Source: Hydrogenophaga sp. (GTDB lineage Bacteria > Pseudomonadota > Gammaproteobacteria > Burkholderiales > Burkholderiaceae_C). Taken from it: 64,000 nt of DNA. The DNA lies in assembly GCF_018780075.1 (NCBI RefSeq), contig NZ_JADMKB010000003.1, positions 62,001 through 126,000 of the forward strand. The letters are read 5' to 3'. Below the pieces are notes generated by a model. It saw nothing but the letters and a program-made list of their open reading frames with translations. It did not search any database and was not told the origin of the DNA. Each line of letters opens with the position of its first letter. The first letter of the stretch is position 1. Made by a program: the position numbers and the translations under genes. Shown here piece after piece: positions 17,248 through 25,245 of the stretch.

Positions 17248-17754
17248 TTACTGGATGCGTTTGAGCGTGTAGCGGCTGTCAAAGAAGGTGTTGGCGTAGC
17301 CTTCGGCATCTTCGGGGCCGTCCACGTCACCCAGTTGCAGGGTGTTGCCGTTGGCGTACATGACCAGCTTGCCGTTCTTCTGGGTCGAGGTGCCGGAGAA
17401 CTTGTCGACCGTGACGCCGCCCAGAGCCTTCGTGCCGGCGTGGGTCATCGACAGGCCGGTCAGGACTTTTTCATCCTTGACACTGGGGCCTGAGCAGGAC
17501 GTGCCGACGTAGGCGTAGGCGATCACGTCACCGGTGAAGCTGGTGGCTGAGGTCTTGGTGAAATCGGCGCGGGCTTTGCCCGAGGCACTGCCCTCTTCGA
17601 AGCAGTCGGATTCCCAGGAGCCGATGTATTTGGCCACCACATCGCCGGTCGTGTCGCCTGGCAACGGGTCTTCGTCACCTCCACCACAGGCGGCGGTGAA
17701 GGCGGCAACGGCCAGGCACATGGCGATCAGCTTGAAACGGGGATGCATGGTCAT
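17248..17754 (-). CDS. Putative lipoprotein of unknown function
   Basis: A 168-residue exported protein. The N-terminus has a signal peptide with a lipobox-like end (AAFTAACGGGDEDP), so it is probably lipidated at Cys 23 or so; the Gly/Asp-rich segment after the Cys is a typical linker. The mature part is about 145 residues, rich in Ser, Thr and Gly, with two internal Cys, and looks like a small beta-structured domain. I do not recognise a family. Start at 17754 has AGGA 8 bases upstream; an ATG two codons on is also possible. It converges with the alcohol dehydrogenase and shares its terminator. Confidence 0.7.
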   Translation of the reverse strand: MTMHPRFKLIAMCLAVAAFTAACGGGDEDPLPGDTTGDVVAKYIGSWESDCFEEGSASGKARADFTKTSATSFTGDVIAYAYVGTSCSGPSVKDEKVLTGLSMTHAGTKALGGVTVDKFSGTSTQKNGKLVMYANGNTLQLGDVDGPEDAEGYANTFFDSRYTLKRIQ

Positions 17755-17780
17755 CGGGGTGATCCTAACAATGGGGTGTC

Positions 17781-17810
17781 AAAAGTGCTTGTGCGGCCAC
17801 GCCGCACAAG
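17781..17810 (-). terminator. Terminator-like hairpin after the DedA-type gene
   Basis: Nine-bp perfect stem CTTGTGCGG/CCGCACAAG with a 5-base loop at 17788-17810; on the minus strand it is followed by CACTTTT. It lies about 95 bases after the stop of the DedA-like gene. The rest of the 150-base gap shows nothing further. Confidence 0.5.
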
Positions 17811-17904
17811 GGCTTGTTCCTGCAGCCTCGGCATTCTGCCCGAGAACCCTTGCGCACGAAGACTGTTACCCAGGCAACGCCCGGTTGCAGCCAAGGGCAT
17901 CGGT

Positions 17905-18504
17905 TCAGCGCGCCGTGCCTTGCCGGTGCTGCAGCCGGCGAAGGCCCCATGCGCCCAGCGCCACCAGGGCCGCGCCCAGCAGCAGACCGGCCGAGTCGTC
18001 GGCCCAGGCGCTGACGCGTTCCCAGCTTTGCGCGAACGCGTAACCGAGCCCGCCGAACAGCAGCACCCAGGCGATTTCGCCCACGACCACCGGCAGCAGG
18101 AAGCGCGCCAGCGGGTACCGCGTGCTGCCCGCGAGCAGGTTCACGGGCAGCGCCAGCGGCGTCAGCAGGAAACGCGTGACCAGCACCGCCCATACGCCCC
18201 AGCGCCCGAACATGTCTGCCGCACCCCGCCAGGTGTCGCCCTCGCGCCAGCGATCCGGCAAGCGCGTGCCCAGTCCGCGCCCGAGGGCGTAGCTGGTGAG
18301 GTCACCGCTCACGGCGGCCACCGAGCCGGTCAGGGCCGCCGAAAGCGGGTCCAGCACACCTTGTCGGGCGAACGCCCCGGCCGCCAGGAGCAGCACGCTG
18401 GCCGGCAGCGGGACCCCCAGGGCCGCCAGAAACAGCACCGCGCCCAGCAGCCACTGCCCGTGGTTGATGAGCGCGGTCAGCAGCGCGCCGGTGATGTCGG
18501 TCAC
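17905..18504 (-). CDS. DedA/VTT-domain membrane protein
   Basis: A 199-residue inner-membrane protein with a VTT (SNARE-associated/DedA) domain: ALGVPLPASVLLLAAGAF near residue 28 (re-entrant loop with Pro), GDLTSYALGRGLG near 67 and the FGRWGVWAVLVTRFLLTPLALPVNLLAG segment near 100, which carries the conserved Arg after the first half. About five membrane segments. DedA-family proteins flip undecaprenyl phosphate or phosphatidylethanolamine or affect proton-motive force; which applies here is not clear. It overlaps the preceding membrane gene by ATGA. Confidence 0.85.
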   Translation of the reverse strand: MTDITGALLTALINHGQWLLGAVLFLAALGVPLPASVLLLAAGAFARQGVLDPLSAALTGSVAAVSGDLTSYALGRGLGTRLPDRWREGDTWRGAADMFGRWGVWAVLVTRFLLTPLALPVNLLAGSTRYPLARFLLPVVVGEIAWVLLFGGLGYAFAQSWERVSAWADDSAGLLLGAALVALGAWGLRRLQHRQGTAR

Positions 18505-18923
18505 CGCGGGTCACGCGCGGGCGCGCTCGCGGGTGCCTGCAGGATCAGCGCCTCGATCTTCTGGCGCCCTTGCACCGGGTCGATGCCCTGCCGCTCGAAC
18601 CAGTCGCGAAGGCTGCGCTCATCACCCCCCTGCGCAGGCAGCCCAAGGGCCTCCCGCATCCGGGATTGCGGGACGCCATGCGTCCGTTCGATGTAAGGCA
18701 AGGTCATCCAGCCGCGCAGGGTTTCGACCTGCACCTGGCCCGACGTGAGCCGCTGTTCGTACTCGTGCTGGCGCCATGCGCGCCAGGCGAACACGGCCGT
18801 GACCAGCAGGCCCGTCACCAGCGCGAGAACGGCAAGGGCGCGCGGAACGCGGCTGCTCACTGGCGGCGTGGTTCGGGGGGATGCGGGCTGTGTGGGTTCG
18901 GGTGGTGTGGGCATGGATGGCAA
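18501..18923 (-). CDS. Single-pass membrane protein of unknown function, coupled to DedA
   Basis: A 140-residue protein: a Pro/Thr-rich cytoplasmic start, one transmembrane helix at about residues 29-46, then a soluble part. The stretch LRGWMTLPYIERTHGVPQSRMREALGLP resembles short helical modules found in some membrane proteins where an Ala/Gly-Val-Pro turn is followed by an LGLP helix; I cannot name the family with certainty. Four-base overlap with the DedA-type gene downstream shows translational coupling and suggests a joint role in the membrane. Confidence 0.65.
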   Translation of the reverse strand: MPSMPTPPEPTQPASPRTTPPVSSRVPRALAVLALVTGLLVTAVFAWRAWRQHEYEQRLTSGQVQVETLRGWMTLPYIERTHGVPQSRMREALGLPAQGGDERSLRDWFERQGIDPVQGRQKIEALILQAPASAPARDPR

Positions 18924-18953
18924 TCAGGGCAGTGCCATGATGCCACCAGCGAT

Positions 18954-19931
18954 TCACCGGGCCCCGCGCACCATGTTGAGCACCTGGCCCATGTCCAGCG
19001 TGCGGGAGAGGTCCTGCATCTGCGGCAGGTACTGTGCCTGCATCTGCTTGGCCGGCGCCAGCAGCTTCTGGAAGCTCTCCTGCAGCAGCGCGGTGCTCAT
19101 GACCCGGCCCTCGGCGTAGTAGCGCTTGGCCACATGGCCCAGCGCGTAGGTGGTGGCGAAGGACAACGCGACGCCGGTGGCCGCGCTGCCGATCCCGCCG
19201 ATGGTGCGCCCGGCGATCTTGCCCAGCAGGCCGCCCAGCAGCTTGCGCCCGAACTGTTCGACGTATTGCGAGGTCAGGCCCACACCGACGGCGGCGATGA
19301 ATTCCTTGATGTGGCCCTGATCGAGTTCGATGCCGTGCGCCTTGCCGATGTTGTAGACCAGGCGCACCTGCAACGGGATGATGGCCATGGAGGCCCACGA
19401 CTGGGGCAAGAGTTCCAGGGCGCCGTTGAGCTTCGCCGCGCTCAGGATGAGGGCGTCCAGTTCGGCGTCCTGCATTGAAGGGGCTTTCGGGAGCGGCGTG
19501 GCCACGGGTGCCGCCACCACCGCCGGCAGCGAGGCGGGCGCGGCCGCCTCGGCGGCGTCGACCACCGCGTCCGCTTCGCGCTCGAACGCCGCCGCCTGGG
19601 CCGCATCGGGTTTCAGGCGGGCCTTCAGGTCGCTCAGGAAGGCCGTCTCGGCCGGGCTCTGGCGCCCGTCGGCGTCGCACACGCACACCGCCATTTCATA
19701 GGCAAGTTGCCGGTGGCTGGGGTCGGTCAGCGCGCCGACCGCGTCGGCCAGCGTCACGCGCTTGAGCAGCACGTCCTGGTACAGCCCGGCCAGGCCCGCG
19801 CCCACGCTGTCGTGCCCCAGGGTGTCTGAGAGTTGACGGATGGCTTCGCGTTCGGTGTCGGCCTTGTCGCCGTCGGCGAACGCGGCGAGCAGCGCGATGG
19901 TGAGAATGGCTTTCTGTGCCTGGATGTCCAT
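18954..19931 (-). CDS. TerB-like plus DUF697-like protein
   Basis: A 325-residue protein. Residues 1-105 look like a TerB-type helical domain (AFADGDKADTEREAIRQL and VCDADGRQSPAETAFLSDL, two acidic helix-turn segments of the kind that bind metal). A linker rich in Ala and Pro follows. Residues about 160-290 contain IIPLQVRLVYNIGKAHGIEL and GLTSQYVEQFGRKLLGGLLGKIAGRTIGGIGSAATG-like hydrophobic helices similar to the DUF697/YcjF C-terminal region. No enzymatic motif is seen. Such proteins are thought to be stress or envelope related. It stands alone, 30 bases upstream of the membrane gene pair on the same strand. Confidence 0.68.
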   Translation of the reverse strand: MDIQAQKAILTIALLAAFADGDKADTEREAIRQLSDTLGHDSVGAGLAGLYQDVLLKRVTLADAVGALTDPSHRQLAYEMAVCVCDADGRQSPAETAFLSDLKARLKPDAAQAAAFEREADAVVDAAEAAAPASLPAVVAAPVATPLPKAPSMQDAELDALILSAAKLNGALELLPQSWASMAIIPLQVRLVYNIGKAHGIELDQGHIKEFIAAVGVGLTSQYVEQFGRKLLGGLLGKIAGRTIGGIGSAATGVALSFATTYALGHVAKRYYAEGRVMSTALLQESFQKLLAPAKQMQAQYLPQMQDLSRTLDMGQVLNMVRGAR

Positions 19932-20024
19932 GGTGGTGATGCCTTTGTGGTGCGGAAGAACCGCACTGTAGAGCCCACCGGGTCACCCAAGTTCCGACGC
20001 TGACCGCGCCAGACCACCGAACGA

Positions 20025-20480
20025 TCAGCTGCGCGCCACGTCGATCGCGTCCTGGGTGGAGCGCAGGAGGCCTCGCACCAGCGGGAACATGTCGCCGATC
20101 GCGTCCAGCAGGCTGCCCACGGTCAGGCTGCACACGCCCAGCAGGTGGGTCTGGGCGAAGCTCGCGGTGCCGTCCGGCGCCGCAGCGAGCGACAGGCTCT
20201 GGCTGATCGCGGCAGACAGCCCGTCGAGTTCCAGGATCTTGAGCCGGGCCGGCGTCGAGGTGGAGGTCATGCCCATGCGGGACCAGTAGGCCAGAGCGAC
20301 CTGCTCCACCAGCTCGGTCTCCATCGATGCCGACATCACCTCGCTCACCCAGGGCACCAGCGGTGCCAGGTGCGACTTGTGGGTTTCATCGGACAGCACG
20401 CGGTCGACCAGCGCGTGGGTCTGTCGCATGAACGCAGACAGGGCGGTTTTGAAACTCTCGAACTGGTCGTCATCGGTCAT
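20025..20480 (-). CDS. Conserved hypothetical protein, helical, 151 residues
   Basis: A soluble, mainly helical protein with no signal peptide or membrane segment. It starts MTDDDQFESFKTALSAFM and ends in a helix LVRGLLRSTQDAIDVARS. No recognisable motif; the pattern of acidic start plus amphipathic helices is phasin-like, but I would not assign that family. The ATG at 20480 is used because the upstream continuation contains a terminator-like hairpin and antisense sequence. It is divergent from yciB. Confidence 0.6.
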   Translation of the reverse strand: MTDDDQFESFKTALSAFMRQTHALVDRVLSDETHKSHLAPLVPWVSEVMSASMETELVEQVALAYWSRMGMTSTSTPARLKILELDGLSAAISQSLSLAAAPDGTASFAQTHLLGVCSLTVGSLLDAIGDMFPLVRGLLRSTQDAIDVARS

Positions 20481-20512
20481 GGCGCACACCTTGATACAGA
20501 TTGCAGATGGTG

Positions 20513-20534
20513 AAAAAAGGCCGGCGTGCCGGCC
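20513..20534 (-). terminator. Terminator-shaped hairpin in the leader of the 151-residue protein gene
   Basis: On the minus strand GGCCGG-CGTG-type stem-loop (GGCCGGCACGCCGGCC) is followed at once by TTTTTT, a textbook intrinsic terminator shape. It ends 33 bases before the ATG at 20480, so it would act on any transcript coming from the yciB side, either as an attenuator or as insulation with the promoter lying in the 33 bases after it. Confidence 0.5.
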
Positions 20535-20645
20535 CTTGGCCAGCCCGGCGGCGCGGGGCATGCCCCTGTATCGGCAGATCGGTGGGGAACCTTGATCTTC
20601 CCCACGGGTTCTGATGCCTTGCCCACTCCGCCGATAATCCACCCC

Positions 20646-21197
20646 ATGCGCTTCCTGATCGACTTTTTCCCCATCGCCCTCTTTGTCGCGGCCTACAAGC
20701 TCGGCGACATCTACACCGCCACGGGGGTGCTGATGGTGGCCACATTGCTCCAGACCGGCCTCATCTACGGCATCGACCGCAAGCTGCAGGCCCTGCAGAA
20801 GGTCACGTTGGTGCTGGTGATCGTGTTCGGCGCGCTGACCCTGCTGCTGCACGACGAACGCTTCATCAAGTGGAAGCCCACGGTGCTCTACGCGAGCATG
20901 GCCATCGTGCTCGCCGCCGCGCTCTGGATCTGGAAGAAGAACTTCCTGCAGATCCTGCTGGGCAGCCAGCTCTCGCTACCCGAAGCCGTGTGGGCGCGCC
21001 TGACGGTGATCTGGGTCGCCTATTTCCTGTTCATGGCCGCCATCAACGCCTACGTTGCCGCCTATTACTCCACCGAAGACTGGGTGAACTTCAAGCTCTG
21101 GGGCTACGTGTTCCCGGTGGTGTTCATCGTCGGGCAAGGCCTGTACATCGCGAAATACCTGAAAAACGACGGCGAAGCCGGCACCGGATCCTCATGA
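20646..21197 (+). CDS. yciB: Septation protein A / inner-membrane protein YciB
   Basis: A 183-residue inner-membrane protein with five helices. It has the family start [18 protein letters not shown], the [14 protein letters not shown] motif near residue 100 and the [14 protein letters not shown] loop near 140. YciB (IspZ/IspA) is linked to normal cell division and envelope synthesis. The start is set by the conserved N-terminus. Its TGA overlaps the bolA ATG (ATGA), and bolA and ppiC follow, an arrangement conserved in Burkholderiales. Confidence 0.93.
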   Translation: MRFLIDFFPIALFVAAYKLGDIYTATGVLMVATLLQTGLIYGIDRKLQALQKVTLVLVIVFGALTLLLHDERFIKWKPTVLYASMAIVLAAALWIWKKNFLQILLGSQLSLPEAVWARLTVIWVAYFLFMAAINAYVAAYYSTEDWVNFKLWGYVFPVVFIVGQGLYIAKYLKNDGEAGTGSS

Positions 21198-21475
21198 TGC
21201 CCTCCCCAACTTTTGCCCCCACGGCCGGTGGCCTGCAGGCGGCCCTCGACGCGGCGCTCACCCCCACCCACCTCGAAGTGCTCGACGAAAGCGCCGCCCA
21301 TGCCGGTCACGCCGGGGCCAATGGCCTCGGTTACGGCACCCATTTCAGGGTGCGCATTGCCTCCCCGGCGTTTGCCGGCAAGAGCCGCGTGGCGCAGCAC
21401 CGCCTTGTGTATGATGCGCTGCAAAATTTCACCGATGCCGGGCTGCACGCGCTGGCGATCGAAATCGTCACCTGA
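21194..21475 (+). CDS. bolA: BolA-family protein
   Basis: A 93-residue BolA protein. The C-terminal [27 protein letters not shown] segment (residues 50-76) contains the class II-like [11 protein letters not shown] core with the His used in glutaredoxin or Fe-S partner binding. BolA proteins act with monothiol glutaredoxins in Fe-S handling and in envelope and morphology control. Overlaps the end of yciB by four bases; a second ATG three bases on is also possible. Followed by the peptidyl-prolyl isomerase gene after 76 bases. Confidence 0.9.
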   Translation: MMPSPTFAPTAGGLQAALDAALTPTHLEVLDESAAHAGHAGANGLGYGTHFRVRIASPAFAGKSRVAQHRLVYDALQNFTDAGLHALAIEIVT

Positions 21476-21551
21476 ACACCATCGAAGACGCTGCGGTGCC
21501 GTCATTGCACCCACGGAAGCGCTCAACCCTTTTTCACACCCGAGGATCACC

Positions 21552-22331
21552 ATGAAATTTTCCCTGTCGGCCCTGACCGCGGCCGCCCTGATCGCCACCG
21601 CTCCCTGGGCCGCGGCCCAGAACGTGGCCATCGTGAACGGCAAGGCCGTGCCCACCGCCCGTGTCGCGGCACTGGAGCAGCAGATCGTTGCCTCCGGTCG
21701 CCAGATCGACGACGCCACCCGTGCGCAAATCAAGGAAGAAGTGGTGTTGCGTGAGGTCTTCGTGCAGGAAGCGCAAAAGCGCGGCATCGCCGCCACCGCC
21801 GACTTCAAGAGCCAGATGGAGCTGGCCCGCCAGACCATCATGATCCGCGCACTGTTCGCCGACTACCAGAAGAAGAACCCGGTCACCGACGCCGAGATCA
21901 AGGCCGAGTACGACAAGTTCACCGCGGCCAACGGCGGCAAGGAATACCGCGCGCGCCACATCCTGGTCGAGAAGGAAGACGAAGCCAAGGCCATCATCGC
22001 GGCCATCAAGGGCGGCGCCAAGTTCGAAGACCAGGCCAAGGCCAAGTCCAAAGACCCGGGCTCCGGTGCCAACGGTGGCGATCTGGACTGGGCCAACGCC
22101 GCCAGCTACGTGACCGAGTTCTCCGAGGCCATGATCAAGCTCGACAAGGGCCAGATGACCCCGGAACCGGTCAAGAGCCAGTTTGGTTTCCACATCATCC
22201 GCGTGGACGACGTGCGCCAGGCCAAACTGCCGGCCTTCGAAGAGTTGAAGCCGCAGATCGCCCAGCAGATGCAGCAACAGAAACTGGCCGAGTTCCAGAG
22301 GAGCCTGCGCGAGAAGGCCAAGGTTCAGTAA
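21552..22331 (+). CDS. Periplasmic parvulin-type peptidyl-prolyl cis-trans isomerase
   Basis: A 259-residue exported foldase. A signal peptide ends at about AAAQ (residue 22); residues 23-125 form a SurA/PpiD-like helical chaperone region, and 130-225 a PpiC rotamase domain: YRARHILVEKEDEAKAII, FEDQAKAKSKDPGSGANGGDL and VKSQFGFHIIRVDD. It helps outer-membrane and periplasmic proteins fold. It is the last gene of yciB-bolA-ppiC and ends 25 bases before a strong terminator. Confidence 0.92.
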   Translation: MKFSLSALTAAALIATAPWAAAQNVAIVNGKAVPTARVAALEQQIVASGRQIDDATRAQIKEEVVLREVFVQEAQKRGIAATADFKSQMELARQTIMIRALFADYQKKNPVTDAEIKAEYDKFTAANGGKEYRARHILVEKEDEAKAIIAAIKGGAKFEDQAKAKSKDPGSGANGGDLDWANAASYVTEFSEAMIKLDKGQMTPEPVKSQFGFHIIRVDDVRQAKLPAFEELKPQIAQQMQQQKLAEFQRSLREKAKVQ

Positions 22332-22356
22332 GCCGGCGCCAGCCTGTTTTCACCCC

Positions 22357-22386
22357 AAAAAAACGCGACTTTCGTCGCGTTTTTTT
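22357..22386 (+). terminator. Rho-independent terminator after the isomerase gene
   Basis: AAAAAACGCGAC-TTTC-GTCGCGTTTTTT: a perfect stem with GC core, four-base loop and seven T. Confidence 0.93.
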
Positions 22387-22426
22387 ATGCCTGAACAGAT
22401 GGGTGGCATGCAAGACACCTCCCTGA

Positions 22427-22438
22427 ATTTGATCAAAT
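22427..22438. promoter_or_regulatory. Operator-like palindrome 1 (ATTTGATCAAAT)
   Basis: Perfect 12-base palindrome, first of two identical copies upstream of the glutamine-synthetase-like gene. It lies just before a candidate -35 (TTGCTT at 22441) and -10 (AATAAT at 22463). The operon encodes a GntR regulator, which is the obvious candidate to bind it. Confidence 0.6.
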
Positions 22439-22477
22439 GCTTGCTTGTTTGGCGAATTAATCAATAATCCGTGAATT

Positions 22478-22489
22478 ATTTGATCAAAT
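22478..22489. promoter_or_regulatory. Operator-like palindrome 2 (ATTTGATCAAAT)
   Basis: Second identical copy, centre 51 bases from the first (close to five helical turns), just after the candidate -10 and 12 bases before the ATG at 22502. Binding here would cover the transcription start. The ribosome site (AGAGAGAT) follows directly. Confidence 0.62.
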
Positions 22490-22501
22490 CAGAGAGATCG
22501 C

Positions 22502-23845
22502 ATGCCATCCAATCCCGACATTCAGGCCTTCCTGGCCGAACACCGCATCCACGAGGTGGAGTGCGTGATCCCTGACATGACGGGCATCGCCCGGGGCAAG
22601 ATCCTGCCCAAGGACCTGTTCCTCAACTCGGGCCACATGCGCTTGCCCAAGAGCGTGCTGCTCAACACCGTGAACGGCCAGCAGCCCGACAACGCCGCCT
22701 TCGTGGGCGACACCGACCCCGACATGGTCTGCGTGCCCGACCTGGCCACCGCGCGCATGGTGCCGTGGGCGGCCGAGCAGGTGGCGGTGATCATTCACGA
22801 CTGCGAGGAGTTCGACGGTTCGCCAGTGGCGCTCGCCCCGCGCTCGGTGCTGAGGCGCGTGCTCGCGCTGTACGAGGTGCAGGGCTGGCAGCCGGTGGTG
22901 GCGCCCGAGATGGAGTTCTACCTGGTGGCGCGCCACCAGAACCCGCACGAGCCGCTGCAGCCGCCGCTGGGCCGCACCGGCAAGCCCGAGGCCGGGCGCC
23001 AGTCGTATTCCATCGACGCGGTGAACGACTTCGACCCATTCTTCCTGGAGCTCTCGCGCTTCTGCGAGGTGCACCGGCTGGGCGTGGAGACGTTGATCCA
23101 CGAGGCCGGCGCGGGCCAGATGGAGATCAACTTCACCCACGGCGATGCCATGGACCTGGCCGACCGGGTGTTCCTGTTCAAGCGCACGGTGCGCGAGACC
23201 GCGCTGCGCCATGGCATCTTCGCCACCTTCATGGCCAAGCCCATGGAGGCCGAGCCGGGCAGCGCGATGCACATCCACCAGAGCATCCTCGACGCGAAGA
23301 CGGGCCAGAACATCTTCAGCGACGAAGCCGGCGCAGCGACACCCGCCTTCCGGCACTACATTGCCGGCCTGCAGCGCTACGTGCCGCAGATCATGCCCAT
23401 GCTCGCGCCCTACGTGAACTCGTACCGCCGGCTCTCGCGCTTCATGTCGGCGCCGATCAACGTGCAGTGGGGTTACGACAACCGCACCTGCGGCATCCGC
23501 GTGCCCGAGTCCGACCCGGCCAACCGCCGACTGGAAAACCGGGTGCCGGGCGTGGACGTGAACCCCTACCTGGCCATGGCCGCCACACTGGGCGCAGGCT
23601 ACCTCGGCATGGTGGAAAAACGCCTGCCCACCGAACCCATGAAAACCAGTGCCTGGGACATGGACTTCGAGCTGCCCAGCCACATGGAAGACTCGATCCG
23701 CCGCATGCGCGAGTGCGAGCCGGTGCGCGACGTGTTCGGTGGCGCCTTCATCGATGCGTTTCTGGCGGTGAAGGAGCTGGAATACGCCACCTACAACCGC
23801 GTGATCAGCTCCTGGGAGCGTGAGCACCTGTTGCTGCTGGTTTGA
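22502..23845 (+). CDS. Glutamine-synthetase-like gamma-glutamyl-amine ligase
   Basis: A 447-residue type I glutamine-synthetase-fold protein. Beta-grasp N-domain about 15-110 (RIHEVECVIPDMTGIARGK), catalytic domain from about 115 with the metal/glutamate motifs VVAPEMEFYLV (near 140), EAGAGQMEINFTHGDA (near 205) and GSAMHIHQSI (near 257), then the ATP/substrate loop RTCGIRVPESDPANRRLENR near 335. The set matches PuuA/SpuI-type enzymes that attach glutamate to an amine, rather than true GlnA. First gene of an operon with an aminotransferase and a GntR regulator; probable role is the first step of amine or polyamine use, substrate not determined. Confidence 0.85.
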   Translation: MPSNPDIQAFLAEHRIHEVECVIPDMTGIARGKILPKDLFLNSGHMRLPKSVLLNTVNGQQPDNAAFVGDTDPDMVCVPDLATARMVPWAAEQVAVIIHDCEEFDGSPVALAPRSVLRRVLALYEVQGWQPVVAPEMEFYLVARHQNPHEPLQPPLGRTGKPEAGRQSYSIDAVNDFDPFFLELSRFCEVHRLGVETLIHEAGAGQMEINFTHGDAMDLADRVFLFKRTVRETALRHGIFATFMAKPMEAEPGSAMHIHQSILDAKTGQNIFSDEAGAATPAFRHYIAGLQRYVPQIMPMLAPYVNSYRRLSRFMSAPINVQWGYDNRTCGIRVPESDPANRRLENRVPGVDVNPYLAMAATLGAGYLGMVEKRLPTEPMKTSAWDMDFELPSHMEDSIRRMRECEPVRDVFGGAFIDAFLAVKELEYATYNRVISSWEREHLLLLV

Positions 23846-23859
23846 AGGAGGAGGCACCC

Positions 23860-25245
23860 ATGGACAGCACGACCACCCCACGCGCCAGCCGCCGCGGCAT
23901 TCACTGGCCACGCGCCCTCGCCTTCCTCGCCCGCGAACGCCAGTCGTTCATCGAGCGCAACCCGGCTTCCGCCGCCCTCGCCGAGCAGGCCAGCGAACAC
24001 CTGCTGTTCGGCGTGCCGCTGCACTGGATGAGCGATTGGGGCACGCCGTTTGCCCTGCACGTCTGCCAGGCCAGCGGCGCCCAGGTCACCACCGTGGACA
24101 GCCACCGGCTGGTCGATTTCTGCCTGGGCGACACCGGCGCCATGTTCGGCCATTCGCCCGCACCCGTGGCGGCCGCCCTGGTCAGGCAGGCCACGCGCGG
24201 CTTCACGACCATGCTGGCCACGGCCGACGCGGCCGCCGTCGGCGCCCTGCTCGCCGAGCGCTTCGGCCTGCCCATGTGGCAGTTCGCCATGAGCGCGACC
24301 GACGCCAACCGCTACATCGTGCGCTGGATCCGCGCCGCCACCGGACGCCAGAAGATGTTGGTGTTCAACGGTTGCTACCACGGCACCATCGAAGACGTGT
24401 TCGTCGATCTGGTGGACGGTCAGCCAGTGCAGCGCGGCAGCCTGCTCGGCCAGGTGCACGACCTGACGGAACACACGGTGGTGGTCGAGTTCAACGACCT
24501 GGTCGCGCTCGAAGCCGCCCTGAAGTCCGGCGACGTGGCCTGCGTGCTGGCCGAGCCGGTCATGACCAACATCGGCATGGTGCTGCCCGAGCCGGGTTTC
24601 TGGGCCGAGGCGCAGGCTCTCATCCGCCGCCACGGCACGCTGCTGGTGATGGACGAAACCCACACCATCAGCACCGGCCCCGGCGGTTACGCCCGCGCCC
24701 ACGGCATTCAGCCCGACGCGCTCGTGCTCGGCAAGCCGGTGGGCGGCGGCGTGCCCTGCGCGGTCTACGGCATGAGCGCCGACCTCGCCGCCCGCGCCGT
24801 GAAGGCCAAACACGACGCCCCGCCCGGCCACAGCGGCATTGGCACCACGCTCACCGGCAACATGCTGGCCATGGCCGCCATGCGCGCCACGCTGAGCGAG
24901 GTCATGACCCCCGCCGCCTACGACTACATGCTGGCGCTGGCCGAGCGGCTGGCCGCTGGCTTGCGCACGGTCATCGCGAGCCACGACCTGCCCTGGTGCG
25001 TGACCCAGGTCGGCGCGCGCACCGAGTTCCAGTTCTGCCCCACGCCGCCGAAGAGCGGCAGTGAGGCCGACGGCGTGCTCGACGGTGAGCTGGAGCACCT
25101 GATCCACCTCGGCCTGCTCAACCGCGGCGTGATGATCACGCCCTTCCACAACATGATGCTGGTCTGCCCGCAGACCACGACCGACGATGTCGCGCAACTG
25201 ATCGGTGCGCTGGACGAGGTGCTTGCGCAGATCACGACGGCATGA
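23860..25245 (+). CDS. Class III aminotransferase (glutamate-1-semialdehyde-aminomutase-like)
   Basis: A 461-residue PLP enzyme of fold type I. FCLGDTGAMFGHSPAP near residue 87 is the HemL-like substrate region; NGCYHGTIEDVFVD near 170; LLVMDETHTISTGPGGYA near 260 with the Asp that binds the pyridine nitrogen; LGKPVGGGVPCAVYG near 290 with the Lys that holds PLP. Start at 23860 has AAGGAGGAGG 5-6 bases upstream. It is 14 bases after the ligase gene and overlaps the GntR gene by ATGA. It probably transaminates the amine or its glutamylated form; the true HemL role in haem synthesis is unlikely in this operon. Confidence 0.86.
   Translation: MDSTTTPRASRRGIHWPRALAFLARERQSFIERNPASAALAEQASEHLLFGVPLHWMSDWGTPFALHVCQASGAQVTTVDSHRLVDFCLGDTGAMFGHSPAPVAAALVRQATRGFTTMLATADAAAVGALLAERFGLPMWQFAMSATDANRYIVRWIRAATGRQKMLVFNGCYHGTIEDVFVDLVDGQPVQRGSLLGQVHDLTEHTVVVEFNDLVALEAALKSGDVACVLAEPVMTNIGMVLPEPGFWAEAQALIRRHGTLLVMDETHTISTGPGGYARAHGIQPDALVLGKPVGGGVPCAVYGMSADLAARAVKAKHDAPPGHSGIGTTLTGNMLAMAAMRATLSEVMTPAAYDYMLALAERLAAGLRTVIASHDLPWCVTQVGARTEFQFCPTPPKSGSEADGVLDGELEHLIHLGLLNRGVMITPFHNMMLVCPQTTTDDVAQLIGALDEVLAQITTA

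Noticed and set aside
23860-25245. True glutamate-1-semialdehyde aminomutase (hemL) for haem synthesis
   Set aside because: HemL-like in sequence but placed in an operon with an amine ligase and GntR regulator; more likely a catabolic aminotransferase.
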